Origin: Firmicutes bacterium CAG:341 | Lineage (GTDB): Bacteria; Bacillota; Clostridia; Oscillospirales; Acutalibacteraceae | Direction: 5' to 3' | Assembly (NCBI GenBank): GCA_000434995.1 | Contig: FR895318.1 | Coordinates: forward strand, 77,965 to 109,537 | Length of the DNA: 31,573 nt | Shown: positions 1 through 7,741 of the stretch, piece after piece | How positions within the stretch are numbered: position 1 is the first letter of the stretch | Layout: every line of letters begins with the position of its first letter | The notes under the pieces: generated by a model | The model's input: the letters and a program-made list of their open reading frames with translations, nothing else | The model's database searches: none | What the model was told of the DNA's origin: nothing | Program-made: the position numbers and the translations under genes

Positions 1-512
1 AGTCCCTCAAAAGCTTTACCATGTCTTGCTTCGTCCCTTGCCATTTCATGTACAGCATCGTGGATTGCATCAAGACCCTGTTCTTTAGCAAGCTTTGCAA
101 GCTGTGTTTTACCGAGAGTTGCACCGTTTTCTGCCGCTGCTCTCATTTCAAGATTTTTCTTTGTTGAATCTGTTACAACTTCACCAAGCATTTCTGCAAA
201 TCTTGATGCATGGTCAGCTTCTTCATAAGCTGCCTTTTCCCAATAAAGACCGATTTCAGGGTATCCCTCTCTATGTGCAACTCTTGCCATTGCAAGATAC
301 ATACCTACTTCTGTGCATTCACCCTGGAAGTTTTCACGAAGGCCCTGTACGATTTCTTCGCTTACACCGTCAATAATACCTACCTTATGCTCAGCAGCCC
401 ATGAGGTTTCGCCCTCTTCTCTGACTGCCATTTTTGCACCGCAAACCGGGCAAACATCAATAGGTTCATCACTTTCGTATCCGCATACCGGACAATAATA
501 CTTCTTTGCCAT
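1..512 (-). CDS. rbr: Rubrerythrin with N-terminal rubredoxin-like domain (3' end cut by window edge)
   Basis: A non-haem di-iron protein that reduces hydrogen peroxide in the cytoplasm of anaerobes. The 170 visible residues begin with a small rubredoxin-like metal site (Cys7, Cys10, Cys21, Cys24, in the pattern CPVCGY and CPVCGA). A ferritin-like helical bundle follows from about residue 45, with the segments GECTEVGMYL, YEEADHASRF and EMARDEARHGKAF, whose Glu and His residues fit di-iron ligands. Having the rubredoxin-like part at the N-terminus resembles the 'reverse rubrerythrins' (NADH peroxidase type) of clostridia. About ten C-terminal residues probably lie outside the window. The ATG at 512-510 has an AAAGGAG site about ten bases upstream. 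It lies 30 bp behind the PerR-like gene with no terminator between, so the two are probably co-transcribed under peroxide control. Domain and family are secure; the electron donor is inferred. Confidence 0.93.
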   Translation of the reverse strand, partial: MAKKYYCPVCGYESDEPIDVCPVCGAKMAVREEGETSWAAEHKVGIIDGVSEEIVQGLRENFQGECTEVGMYLAMARVAHREGYPEIGLYWEKAAYEEADHASRFAEMLGEVVTDSTKKNLEMRAAAENGATLGKTQLAKLAKEQGLDAIHDAVHEMARDEARHGKAFEG

Positions 513-542
513 AATAAATTACTCCTTTAAATTTAAAATTTT

Positions 543-950
543 TTAATTTTTACTTTTACAATTTTTGCATATTCCGCTGAAATATACATCCCTATGCTCT
601 ACATCAAAGCCGTCTAATCCCTCAATATCATTTACTTTGCAGGTAAAATCAAATATTCCGCCGCAACATCTGCATTTAAAATGCGAATGAAAATTCGGGT
701 TTGCGTCATATCTGATTTTCTCGCTTTCAATCATAACCGGAATTATAAGCCCGCAATCAGCAAGTGTCTGCAAACAATTGTAAACAGTAGTTTTTGAAAA
801 AGACGGATTATCCTCAACCAAATTTTTATAAACAGTATCAACATCAGGATGAATTCTGTTTTCATAAAGATATTTATAAACCGCGATTCTTTGTGCAGTG
901 GCTTTAATACCTTTTTGTTTAAAAAGCTCTGTAATTTCTTTAGTTTGCAA
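543..950 (-). CDS. perR: PerR-type peroxide-sensing repressor (Fur family), TTG start
   Basis: A metal-dependent DNA-binding repressor of peroxide-defence genes. From the TTG start it has 135 residues, the usual PerR size: a winged helix (about 1-80), then a dimerisation and metal domain. The five regulatory-metal ligands of Bacillus subtilis PerR (His37, Asp85, His91, His93, Asp104) are all matched at a constant offset of minus three: His34, Asp82, His88, His90, Asp101. Aspartate at the last position favours PerR over Fur. Structural zinc cysteines are present as C93xxC96 and C128xxC131. The TTG at 950 was chosen because an AAAGGA/GTGAG ribosome site precedes it. An upstream in-frame ATG (974) lies inside the operator with no such site, and an ORF extending to 1019 would overrun the expected transcription start. 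It heads a unit with rubrerythrin and is very probably autoregulated. Confidence 0.9.
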   Translation of the reverse strand: MQTKEITELFKQKGIKATAQRIAVYKYLYENRIHPDVDTVYKNLVEDNPSFSKTTVYNCLQTLADCGLIIPVMIESEKIRYDANPNFHSHFKCRCCGGIFDFTCKVNDIEGLDGFDVEHRDVYFSGICKNCKSKN

Positions 951-972
951 ATACTCACTTCCTTTCAAGCAC

Positions 973-1006
973 ATTGTAATCATTGTTAATTTGTATTGAT
1001 TACAAT
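973..1006. promoter_or_regulatory. PerR/Fur-type operator, double overlapping box
   Basis: A perfect 10-bp inverted repeat (ATTGTAATCA at 973-982, TGATTACAAT at 997-1006) with a 14-bp spacer. It contains two overlapping 7-1-7 boxes: TTGTATTGATTACAA (991-1005) matches the PerR consensus TTATAATnATTATAA at all but a few positions, and TTGTAATCATTGTTA (974-988) is a weaker copy. The site covers the expected transcription start of perR, so binding would block initiation. That it is PerR rather than another Fur paralogue that binds is inferred from proximity. Confidence 0.8.
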
Positions 1007-1010
1007 TCTC

Positions 1011-1038
1011 ATTATACACATAAATTTCTAAATGTCAA
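1011..1038 (-). promoter_or_regulatory. Sigma-A promoter of perR-rbr
   Basis: Read on the minus strand, TTGACA (1038-1033) and TATAAT (1016-1011) are both perfect consensus hexamers separated by 16 bp. Transcription would begin near 1004, inside the PerR-type operator. Such a strong core promoter needs a repressor, which fits the operator placement. Confidence 0.85.
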
Positions 1039-1049
1039 CACTTTTTTGC

Positions 1050-1083
1050 AAAAAAAATTCAGCCATAATAAAATTATGGCTGA
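1050..1083 (-). terminator. Rho-independent terminator after the acyltransferase/DUF4250 unit
   Basis: CAGCCATAAT (1060-1069) and ATTATGGCTG (1073-1082) form a perfect 10-bp stem with a three-base loop. On the minus strand it is followed by an eight-T run (the A-run 1050-1057 on the plus strand). It separates the upstream unit from the perR promoter. Confidence 0.88.
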
Positions 1084-1088
1084 TTTCA

Positions 1089-1265
1089 TTAAAAGAACAT
1101 ATTTTGTTTTTCGTCATATTTAAACCCTGCAAAAGCAAGTTTTTCACACAATTCCTCTTTATCAATATTCATATCAGCGCACAAAGCATCAAGATTTGAA
1201 TAAAAATCACGAAGTTTAAGATTTATCACGCTCATAAGCATTATTGGGTCATTTGGCAGTTGCAT
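1089..1265 (-). CDS. Small DUF4250-type protein, 58 residues
   Basis: A short gene of unknown function. The product is 58 residues and begins MQLPNDPIMLMSVINLKLRD, which I recognise as the DUF4250 pattern (an N-terminal LPNDP followed by a short helical domain). Acidic and lysine-rich helices follow, and it ends DEKQNMFF. There is no signal peptide or membrane segment, so it is probably cytoplasmic. The ATG (1265-1263) overlaps the end of the acyltransferase gene by 17 bp, and an AAAGGAG ribosome site lies within that gene's last codons, so translation is probably coupled. A strong terminator follows the stop by a few bases. No function is known to me. The family assignment is from memory of the sequence pattern, and the coding call rests on the ribosome site, the coupling and that pattern. 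Confidence 0.8.
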   Translation of the reverse strand: MQLPNDPIMLMSVINLKLRDFYSNLDALCADMNIDKEELCEKLAFAGFKYDEKQNMFF

Positions 1266-2265
1266 ATTTTTCTCCTTTCAATTTTGGGTTCATAATAAAA
1301 TCAAGCGGCTTTCGCCAAAAATCAAAGCATAATAATGCGGTTAGAAGCATCACAATTGCAATGGCAATCCATTCCCAGCCTGGACCTACTTGCTTAACAA
1401 GATAAAAAAGCCCTGCATTTTTCATTATATATAAAAGCGGACGGTGATAAACATAAATTTGAAGCGTCTTTTTACCTGCCGCCGTAAACATAAATTCTTT
1501 TCTCGGGCAAAGAGATATAATAGAAAAAATAAGTAATGATACTATCACATAATATGCCAGGCGAAGAAGACAACCATAATCTTCAATATTATCTTCAAGT
1601 GCAAAAAATCTTCTTCTGCCGCTTAAAAGCGGGAAAAGCTCTTTTGTTTTATCAATAGTTACTGTCACTATAATAACAAAAGCGATAAAAAAAGCAGCGG
1701 AAAATATTTTAGCTTTTTTAGTTGAAGTTATTTTGTTTACATCATCCAAATCAAGCAAATAACCTATATAGAAAAACGGGAAGAAAGTTATTAAACGCAT
1801 AATACATAAAAAGTCTGTATCCCCGCTCATATACCCTATAAAACAACCCATAACTATGCTTGTAACAAGCACATACTTGGCATCAATTTTTCTGACTGCC
1901 CAAGTTATCATATACCATAAAGCCATAGCCATCATATACCACGGTATATCTTTAGATGAAAAAATACTAAAATAAGAATGAACGCCAAAAATAATATTTG
2001 ATAAATAATTTAATACTCTTACAAATAAATAAACCGCTATAAACGAAAATGAACGCTTAACAGGCGGTGTTTCACCGTTAATAGCTTTTTTTGAAAAAAG
2101 GCCGCTTATAAACACAAATGCAGGCATATGAAAAGTATAAATTACCATAGTCACAGTACAAAACATTTGGCTTGAACAAAAATATTGCAAGGTCAAATGG
2201 CCAAGCACAACCAAAAAAATTAAAAATAATTTCAGATTATCCCAAAGTGCTATTCTTTTACCCAT
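1249..2265 (-). CDS. Integral-membrane acyltransferase, acyltransferase-3 / O-acetyltransferase family
   Basis: A polytopic membrane protein of 338 residues with about ten hydrophobic segments. The N-terminal portion carries the family signature: LFLIFLVVLGH with the likely catalytic His23, then FHMPAFVFISGLFSK (about residues 45-59), as in the fucose-4-O-acetyltransferase-like branch (COG3594 type). Members move acyl, usually acetyl, groups across or onto the outer face of the membrane to decorate surface polysaccharides. The substrate here cannot be told. The ATG at 2265 has a CGGAG site. No glycan-synthesis genes are nearby; the only partner is the coupled small DUF4250 gene. It is transcribed divergently from gltX. 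The family call is firm, and the specific reaction is inference. Confidence 0.85.
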   Translation of the reverse strand: MGKRIALWDNLKLFLIFLVVLGHLTLQYFCSSQMFCTVTMVIYTFHMPAFVFISGLFSKKAINGETPPVKRSFSFIAVYLFVRVLNYLSNIIFGVHSYFSIFSSKDIPWYMMAMALWYMITWAVRKIDAKYVLVTSIVMGCFIGYMSGDTDFLCIMRLITFFPFFYIGYLLDLDDVNKITSTKKAKIFSAAFFIAFVIIVTVTIDKTKELFPLLSGRRRFFALEDNIEDYGCLLRLAYYVIVSLLIFSIISLCPRKEFMFTAAGKKTLQIYVYHRPLLYIMKNAGLFYLVKQVGPGWEWIAIAIVMLLTALLCFDFWRKPLDFIMNPKLKGEKYATAK

Positions 2266-2450
2266 TTTAAACTCCGAAAATTTATTAAATTATATAGATT
2301 ATATTTTAATTTAGCACATAATATGTTTATTTTCAATAATAATATTCTATTTAATAAAAAATATATAATTTTATATTGAATATTTTAATAATTTATGTAA
2401 TAATATTATGTAATTTTATAATGGAATTTTATACATAAGGGTGAAAAACG
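2266..2450. promoter_or_regulatory. Divergent AT-rich promoter region of the acyltransferase gene and gltX
   Basis: A very AT-rich spacer of 185 bp. For gltX, a TATAAT at 2417-2422 lies 28 bp before the ATG but has no good -35 hexamer. On the minus strand two TATAAT copies (2294-2289 and 2303-2298) could serve the acyltransferase gene, also without clear -35 elements. No T-box leader or other structured RNA was recognised before gltX. Confidence 0.4.
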
Positions 2451-4109
2451 ATGAATTTTGACGAACTTGCAAATTTACTTTTTCCAAACATAGACAAGAC
2501 ACCTGAATATTACGAAGAAAAATACCCCCCGCGACAGCTTAAAGACGGCGCACGCGTTACAAGGTTTGCGCCAAGCCCGACCGGTTATCTGCATTTCGGT
2601 AATCTTTACACCTGTTTTGCTTCATATCTCACAGCGAGAAATACAGACGGCGTATTTTTTGTGCGAGTTGAAGATACTGACCAAAAAAGAAAAGTTGATG
2701 GTGCAGTTGACGCTATGCTCAAAGGCCTTGAGGTTTACGGCGTAAAAGCAGATGAGGGTGTAATCGGCGAAGAAACCGAAACAGGCAATTACGGCCCTTA
2801 TTACCAAAGTGCAAGAAAAGATATTTACCAAACATATGCAAAAAATCTTGTTAAGCAGGGGCTTGCATATCCTTGCTTTTGCTCTGCCGATGAAATAGAG
2901 GAAATCAGGCAGCAGCAAGAGGGTGAAGATATTAAGGGCTACTACGGCAAGTATGCTAAATGCCGCAACCTTACATTTGAGCAAATCAAAGAAAATATTG
3001 AAAAGGGTTTGCCTTGGACTTTAAGGTTAAAATCGCCGGGTGACATTGAAAAGAAATGCTATTTTGACGATATGATTAAAGGCAAAATTGAAATGCCTGA
3101 AAATGTAATTGATGTTGTACTTCTTAAAACAGACGGTATACCGACATATCATTTTGCTCACGCAATTGATGACCATTTAATGCGAACAACACATGTAACA
3201 AGAGGTGATGAATGGATTGCTTCCGTTCCGCTTCATCTTCAGCTTTTCAAAGTACTTGGATTTAAGCCGGTAAAATATGCGCATGTTGCGCCGATTATGA
3301 AAGAAGAAAACGGCGGCAAGCGCAAGCTTTCAAAGAGGAAAGACCCTGAAGCTGCAGTTTCATATTATTCAGAAGTCGGCTACCCTGCCGATTCGGTTAA
3401 CGAATATATGATGACTATTTTAAACTCTAATTTTGAAGATTGGAGAAGAGCAAATCAAGACACAAGCTTATTTGACTTCCCGTTTAATCTTAAAAAGATG
3501 AGTGCTTCCGGCGCACTGTTTGATTTTGTAAAGCTCGCCGATATTTCTAAAAATGTAATCAGCAAAATGCCGGCAGCTAAAGTTTTTGAATTATCAAACG
3601 AATGGGCTAAAGAATATAACGAAAAACTCGCAAATCTTTATGCAAAAGACGAGCAGTACGCAACTGCCATTCTTAATATTGACCGTGAAAACAAAAAGCC
3701 GAGAAAAGACATTGCAAAATGGTCTGACATTCCTCAATATATCAGCTATATGTATGATGAAACATTTACACCTTGCTTTGAACTTTGCGGCAATGCAACA
3801 AACGAACTTGCAGTTGATGTTTTGGAAAAATACATTGATGTTGTAAATTTAGATGATGATAAGGATACTTGGTTTAACAGAATTAAAGATATTTGCGCCC
3901 CTTGCGGCTGTACCCCTAATGTTAAGGAGTACAAGAAAAATCCGGATGATTTTAAAGGCCATGTAGGCGATGTATCAACAATAATCCGTGTTGCACTAAC
4001 AGGAAGAACCAACACACCTGACCTTTTTTCAATCACTGCACTTTTGGGTGAAGAAAGAGTTAAAGAAAGACTTAATAACGCACTTGAATATTACAAGGAG
4101 AACAGATAA
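2451..4109 (+). CDS. gltX: Glutamyl-tRNA synthetase (class I), N-terminally extended
   Basis: Charges tRNA with glutamate in the cytoplasm. The 552-residue protein has the class-I signature PSPTGYLHFGN (41-51; HFGN replaces HIGH), the acidic VRVEDTD strand (71-77), a zinc-type insert with Cys142, Cys144 and Cys171, the motif VTRGDEW (249-255) and KLSKR (292-296) in place of KMSKS. The helical anticodon-binding part fills 330-552 and ends with a typical GluRS segment, ALTGRTNTPDLF. It is longer than most bacterial GluRS (about 480-500) because of roughly 35 extra N-terminal residues and a longer C-terminal region. The stop codon overlaps the start of glnS by one base, so the two are co-translated. 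With a GlnRS beside it, this enzyme may need to recognise only tRNA-Glu. Whether a second gltX exists cannot be seen here. Confidence 0.92.
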   Translation: MNFDELANLLFPNIDKTPEYYEEKYPPRQLKDGARVTRFAPSPTGYLHFGNLYTCFASYLTARNTDGVFFVRVEDTDQKRKVDGAVDAMLKGLEVYGVKADEGVIGEETETGNYGPYYQSARKDIYQTYAKNLVKQGLAYPCFCSADEIEEIRQQQEGEDIKGYYGKYAKCRNLTFEQIKENIEKGLPWTLRLKSPGDIEKKCYFDDMIKGKIEMPENVIDVVLLKTDGIPTYHFAHAIDDHLMRTTHVTRGDEWIASVPLHLQLFKVLGFKPVKYAHVAPIMKEENGGKRKLSKRKDPEAAVSYYSEVGYPADSVNEYMMTILNSNFEDWRRANQDTSLFDFPFNLKKMSASGALFDFVKLADISKNVISKMPAAKVFELSNEWAKEYNEKLANLYAKDEQYATAILNIDRENKKPRKDIAKWSDIPQYISYMYDETFTPCFELCGNATNELAVDVLEKYIDVVNLDDDKDTWFNRIKDICAPCGCTPNVKEYKKNPDDFKGHVGDVSTIIRVALTGRTNTPDLFSITALLGEERVKERLNNALEYYKENR

Positions 4110-5791
4110 TGGCTGAAATAGAAAACAACGAAGAAATAAAAGCACCGTCAAATTTCATTCATGATTTTATTGACGAAGATTTGGCAGACGGTAAATATTC
4201 AAAAATTCAAACCCGTTTTCCGCCTGAACCAAACGGTTATCTCCATATAGGCCACGCAAAAGCTATTTGCATAAACTTCGGTGTAAAAGAAAAATACAAG
4301 GGTGTATGTAATCTTCGCCTTGATGATACCAACCCTACAAAAGAAGATACCGAATATGTTGACGCTATTAAAGAAGATATTAAATGGCTCGGCTTTGATT
4401 GGGACAACTTGTATTACGCATCAGATTATTTTGACTTTTTATATGAATGTGCAATAAAGCTTATCAAAAAAGGAAAAGCATATGTTTGCGAACTTACACC
4501 TGAACAAATGAGGGAATACCGCGGTACACTTACGCAGCCGGGCAAAAATTCCCCTTACCGTGACAGAAGCATTGAAGAAAACCTTGAACTTTTTGAGCGA
4601 ATGACAAAAGGCGAATTTGAAGAGGGCAAAATGGTACTTCGTGCCAAGATTGATATGGCATCACCTAACCTCAATATGCGTGATCCTATAATTTACAGAA
4701 TTATGTTTGCACATCATCACAGAACAGGTGATAAATGGTGCGTATATCCTATGTACGATTTTGCACACCCGCTTTCAGATGCTTATGAGGGTGTAACCCA
4801 TTCGCTTTGCTCACTTGAATTTGAAAACCACAGGCCGCTTTACAACTGGTTTGTTGATGAACTCATTGACGGTGAAAAGCCGAGGCAAATTGAATTTGCA
4901 AGAATGAATCTTAATTATACACTCACATCTAAAAGAAAGTGCTTAAAGCTTGTGCAGGATAATATTGTTTCCGGCTGGGACGACCCAAGAATGGCAACAA
5001 TAAGCGGTATGAGAAGAAGGGGCTACCCTGCTGAAGCTATCCGTGATTTCTGTGAAAGAATAGGCGTATCAAAAGCATACAGCGTTATTGACTTCGCACT
5101 TCTTGAAGCTTGTGTCAGGGATAATCTCGGTGCAAACTCTGCAAGGGCTATGGCGGTAATTGACCCTGTTAAGCTTGTGATTGATAACTATCCGGAAGAA
5201 AAAATTGAAGAAATTGAATGTGAATACCACCCTGACCATCCTGAATACGGTTCAAGAACCATTCCTTTCAGTAAAGAACTTTGGATCGAAAGAAACGACT
5301 TTATGGTTGAACCGATTAAAAAATACAGGCGTCTTTACGTTGGCAACGAAGTAAGACTTTATAAAGCATATTATGTTACCTGCACAGGATATGACCTTGA
5401 TGAAAACGGTGAAGTATGCTGTGTTCACGCAACATATGACCCGGAAACTTTCGGCGGTGACTCACCTGACGGAAGAAAAGTTAAAGGCACAATTCACTGG
5501 GTATCGGCAAAGGAAAATGTGCCTTGCGAAATCAGACTTTATGAAAGACTTTTCAATGTTCCTAACCCAAGTGATGAAGAGGGCGTAAGCTCATTTGAAG
5601 ATAATCTTAATCCTGACTCGCTTACAATTGCCCAAGGATATGTTGAAAAAGCCCTCGGCAATTGCGAAGTCGGAGCTAAATATCAGTTTATGAGAAACGG
5701 ATATTTCTGCAAGGATAAGGATTCAACAGACGAAAAGCCTGTATTTAACAGAACCGTTGCACTGCGTGACAGCTTTAAAATTACAAAATAA
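4109..5791 (+). CDS. glnS: Glutaminyl-tRNA synthetase
   Basis: Charges tRNA-Gln directly with glutamine. The 560-residue product matches the GlnRS branch of class Ic: FPPEPNGYLHIGHAKA (HIGH at 46-49), LRLDDTNPTKED (69-80), IYRIMFAHHHRTGDKWC (195-211) and LTSKRK (272-277) in the KMSKS position. A two-barrel anticodon-binding domain follows from about residue 340, including the segment KGTIHWVSA typical of GlnRS. The length is usual for the family. The ATG overlaps the gltX stop by one base, with AAGGAG just upstream. Many Firmicutes lack GlnRS and make Gln-tRNA through GatCAB. Its presence is a known feature of some clostridia and points to an old acquisition. Confidence 0.95.
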   Translation: MAEIENNEEIKAPSNFIHDFIDEDLADGKYSKIQTRFPPEPNGYLHIGHAKAICINFGVKEKYKGVCNLRLDDTNPTKEDTEYVDAIKEDIKWLGFDWDNLYYASDYFDFLYECAIKLIKKGKAYVCELTPEQMREYRGTLTQPGKNSPYRDRSIEENLELFERMTKGEFEEGKMVLRAKIDMASPNLNMRDPIIYRIMFAHHHRTGDKWCVYPMYDFAHPLSDAYEGVTHSLCSLEFENHRPLYNWFVDELIDGEKPRQIEFARMNLNYTLTSKRKCLKLVQDNIVSGWDDPRMATISGMRRRGYPAEAIRDFCERIGVSKAYSVIDFALLEACVRDNLGANSARAMAVIDPVKLVIDNYPEEKIEEIECEYHPDHPEYGSRTIPFSKELWIERNDFMVEPIKKYRRLYVGNEVRLYKAYYVTCTGYDLDENGEVCCVHATYDPETFGGDSPDGRKVKGTIHWVSAKENVPCEIRLYERLFNVPNPSDEEGVSSFEDNLNPDSLTIAQGYVEKALGNCEVGAKYQFMRNGYFCKDKDSTDEKPVFNRTVALRDSFKITK

Positions 5792-5818
5792 CGCAGAAAT
5801 AGAAATAAGGTGATTTAA

Positions 5819-7642
5819 TTGAGTACAAGAAAAGATATAAAAAACATTGCAATTATTGCCCATGTTGACCATGGTAAAACCACACTTGTTGATGAAATGT
5901 TACACCAAAGCGGTATTTTCCGTGATAACGAGGCAGTACAGGAAAGAGTTATGGACTCTAACGACCTTGAAAAAGAGCGTGGAATTACAATTCTTTCTAA
6001 AAACACATCTATTCATTATAAAGATACAAAGATAAACATTGTTGACACCCCGGGGCATGCTGACTTCGGCGGTGAGGTTGAGCGTATACTCACAATGGTT
6101 GACGGTGTAATCCTTGTTGTTGACGCATTTGAGGGCTGTATGCCGCAAACCCGCTTTGTTCTTAAAAAAGCGTTAGGCCTTAAAAAAACACCTCTTGTTG
6201 TAGTTAATAAAATTGACCGTGACGGTGCAAGGCCTAAAGAAGTTATTGATGAAGTGCTTGACCTCTTTATCGAACTCGGCGCAGATGATGACCAAATCGA
6301 CTTCCCTGTTGTTTACGCTTCGGCTAAAGACGGATATTCAAGCCTTGACCCTGATGTAAGAGAGGGTGATATGCGCCCGCTTCTTGATGCAATTCTTGAA
6401 TACATACCGTCCCCTACCGGTGACCCTGACGGCCCGGCACAAATTCTCTTCTCTTCACTTGAATATGATGATTATGTTGGCAGAATCGGTGTAGGCAGAG
6501 TTGAAAGAGGTACAATAAAAGTAAATTCGCCATATGTACTTTGCAGGCAAGACGGTTCACAGGAAAATGTAAAGTTTTCTAAAATTTATCAATTTGAAGG
6601 ACTTAAAAGGGTTGACTGCAACGAAGCAGAATTCGGTGATATAGTATGTATCGCAGGTATTGCAGACCTTAATATCGGTGAAACAGCGTGTGACCCTAAC
6701 TGCATTGAACCGCTACCGTTTGTAAAAATTGACGAGCCTACCATTTCTATGAACTTTATGGTAAATGACTCACCGTTTGCCGGAAAAGAGGGTAAATATG
6801 TAACCTCTCGTAATCTTCGTGACAGACTTTTTAAAGAAGTTGAAACCAATGTATCAATGAGAGTTGAGGAAACCGATTCTATGGACACTTTCAAAGTATC
6901 AGGCAGAGGCGAGCTTCACCTTTCAATTCTTATTGAAACTATGAGAAGAGAAAATTACGAATTTCAGGTATCACGCCCACAAGTTATTCTTAAAAAAGAT
7001 GAAAACGGAAGAACACTTGAACCTATGGAACTTGCAATTATTGAAGTACCTGAAGATTATGTGGGCAATGTAATGCAAAAGCTTTGCTCACGCAAGGGTG
7101 AAATTGAAAATATGGATACCCGCTCAACAGGTATGACTCACCTTGAAATCAAAATTCCGTCGAGAGGTCTTATCGGTTACCGCTCAGAATTTTTGACCGA
7201 TACAAACGGTAATGGTATTATGAACCAACTCTTTGTAGGATATGAGGAATACAAGGGCGAAATTGAAACAAGAGACAGAGGTTCAATAGTAGTTCACGAA
7301 ACAGGTACTACCACAGGTTACGGACTTTGGAACACACAAGACAGAGGCCGCCTTTTCGTAGGCCCGGGTGTAGAAGTATACGAGGGTATGATTGTAGGCG
7401 AATGCGCAAAGGATGAAGACATTGTTTGCAATGTATGTAAGAAAAAGCATGTTACAAACACCCGTGCAAGCGGTTCTGACGAAGCGTTAAAGCTTGTACC
7501 GCCTACTACTCTTTCACTTGAGCAGAGTATGGAATTTTTGGCTGATGATGAACTTTTGGAAGTTACACCAAAATCTATTAGATTAAGAAAAACAATTCTT
7601 GATAAATCGCTTCGTCTTAAAGCCGAAAGCAGAAAAAAATAA
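5819..7642 (+). CDS. typA: Ribosome-associated translational GTPase TypA/BipA, TTG start
   Basis: A GTPase of the elongation-factor family that binds 70S ribosomes and helps 50S assembly and stress adaptation. The 607 residues are a standard length. Motifs: AHVDHGKT P-loop (14-21), RGITI switch I (54-58), DTPGH switch II (76-80), NKID (130-133). EF-G-like domains III and V and the BipA-specific C-terminal domain follow, with the conserved segments SGRGELHLSIL and PSRGLIGYRSEF. The start is a TTG with an ATAAGGTGA ribosome site six bases upstream. The gene follows glnS by 27 bp with no terminator, so it probably shares the gltX-glnS transcript. Confidence 0.96.
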   Translation: MSTRKDIKNIAIIAHVDHGKTTLVDEMLHQSGIFRDNEAVQERVMDSNDLEKERGITILSKNTSIHYKDTKINIVDTPGHADFGGEVERILTMVDGVILVVDAFEGCMPQTRFVLKKALGLKKTPLVVVNKIDRDGARPKEVIDEVLDLFIELGADDDQIDFPVVYASAKDGYSSLDPDVREGDMRPLLDAILEYIPSPTGDPDGPAQILFSSLEYDDYVGRIGVGRVERGTIKVNSPYVLCRQDGSQENVKFSKIYQFEGLKRVDCNEAEFGDIVCIAGIADLNIGETACDPNCIEPLPFVKIDEPTISMNFMVNDSPFAGKEGKYVTSRNLRDRLFKEVETNVSMRVEETDSMDTFKVSGRGELHLSILIETMRRENYEFQVSRPQVILKKDENGRTLEPMELAIIEVPEDYVGNVMQKLCSRKGEIENMDTRSTGMTHLEIKIPSRGLIGYRSEFLTDTNGNGIMNQLFVGYEEYKGEIETRDRGSIVVHETGTTTGYGLWNTQDRGRLFVGPGVEVYEGMIVGECAKDEDIVCNVCKKKHVTNTRASGSDEALKLVPPTTLSLEQSMEFLADDELLEVTPKSIRLRKTILDKSLRLKAESRKK

Positions 7643-7673
7643 TAAATCTTATATTTATTTAGAATTATTTAAC

Positions 7674-7703
7674 AAAATGTATGTTGAATAATACATTTTT
7701 ATT
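7674..7703 (+). terminator. Possible weak terminator after typA
   Basis: AAAATGTAT (7674-7682) and ATACATTTT (7691-7699) form a 9-bp stem with an 8-base loop, followed by TATTT. The stem is AT-only apart from one G-C pair, so termination would be weak. The -35 hexamer of the next promoter lies in the loop. Confidence 0.4.
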
Positions 7704-7712
7704 TGCTATAAT
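7684..7712 (+). promoter_or_regulatory. Extended -10 promoter of the secreted-protein gene
   Basis: TTGAAT (7684-7689), a 17-bp spacer and TATAAT (7707-7712) preceded by TGC (an extended -10). Transcription would begin near 7719, leaving a leader of about 23 bases with an AAGGGGG ribosome site. Confidence 0.75.
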
Positions 7713-7741
7713 TAAGCACAAATATTAAGGGGGAAATTCTT

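Noticed and set aside
95..498. Plus-strand ORFs opposite rubrerythrin
   Set aside because: They are antisense to a clear rubrerythrin, have no ribosome sites and no family-like sequence.
951..1019. Longer PerR start at 1019
   Set aside because: It would begin upstream of the predicted transcription start and inside the operator with no ribosome site; the TTG at 950 has one and gives the standard PerR length.
2622..2984. Hydrophobic ORF antisense to gltX
   Set aside because: Fully inside gltX on the other strand, with no ribosome site; it reflects codon complement bias.
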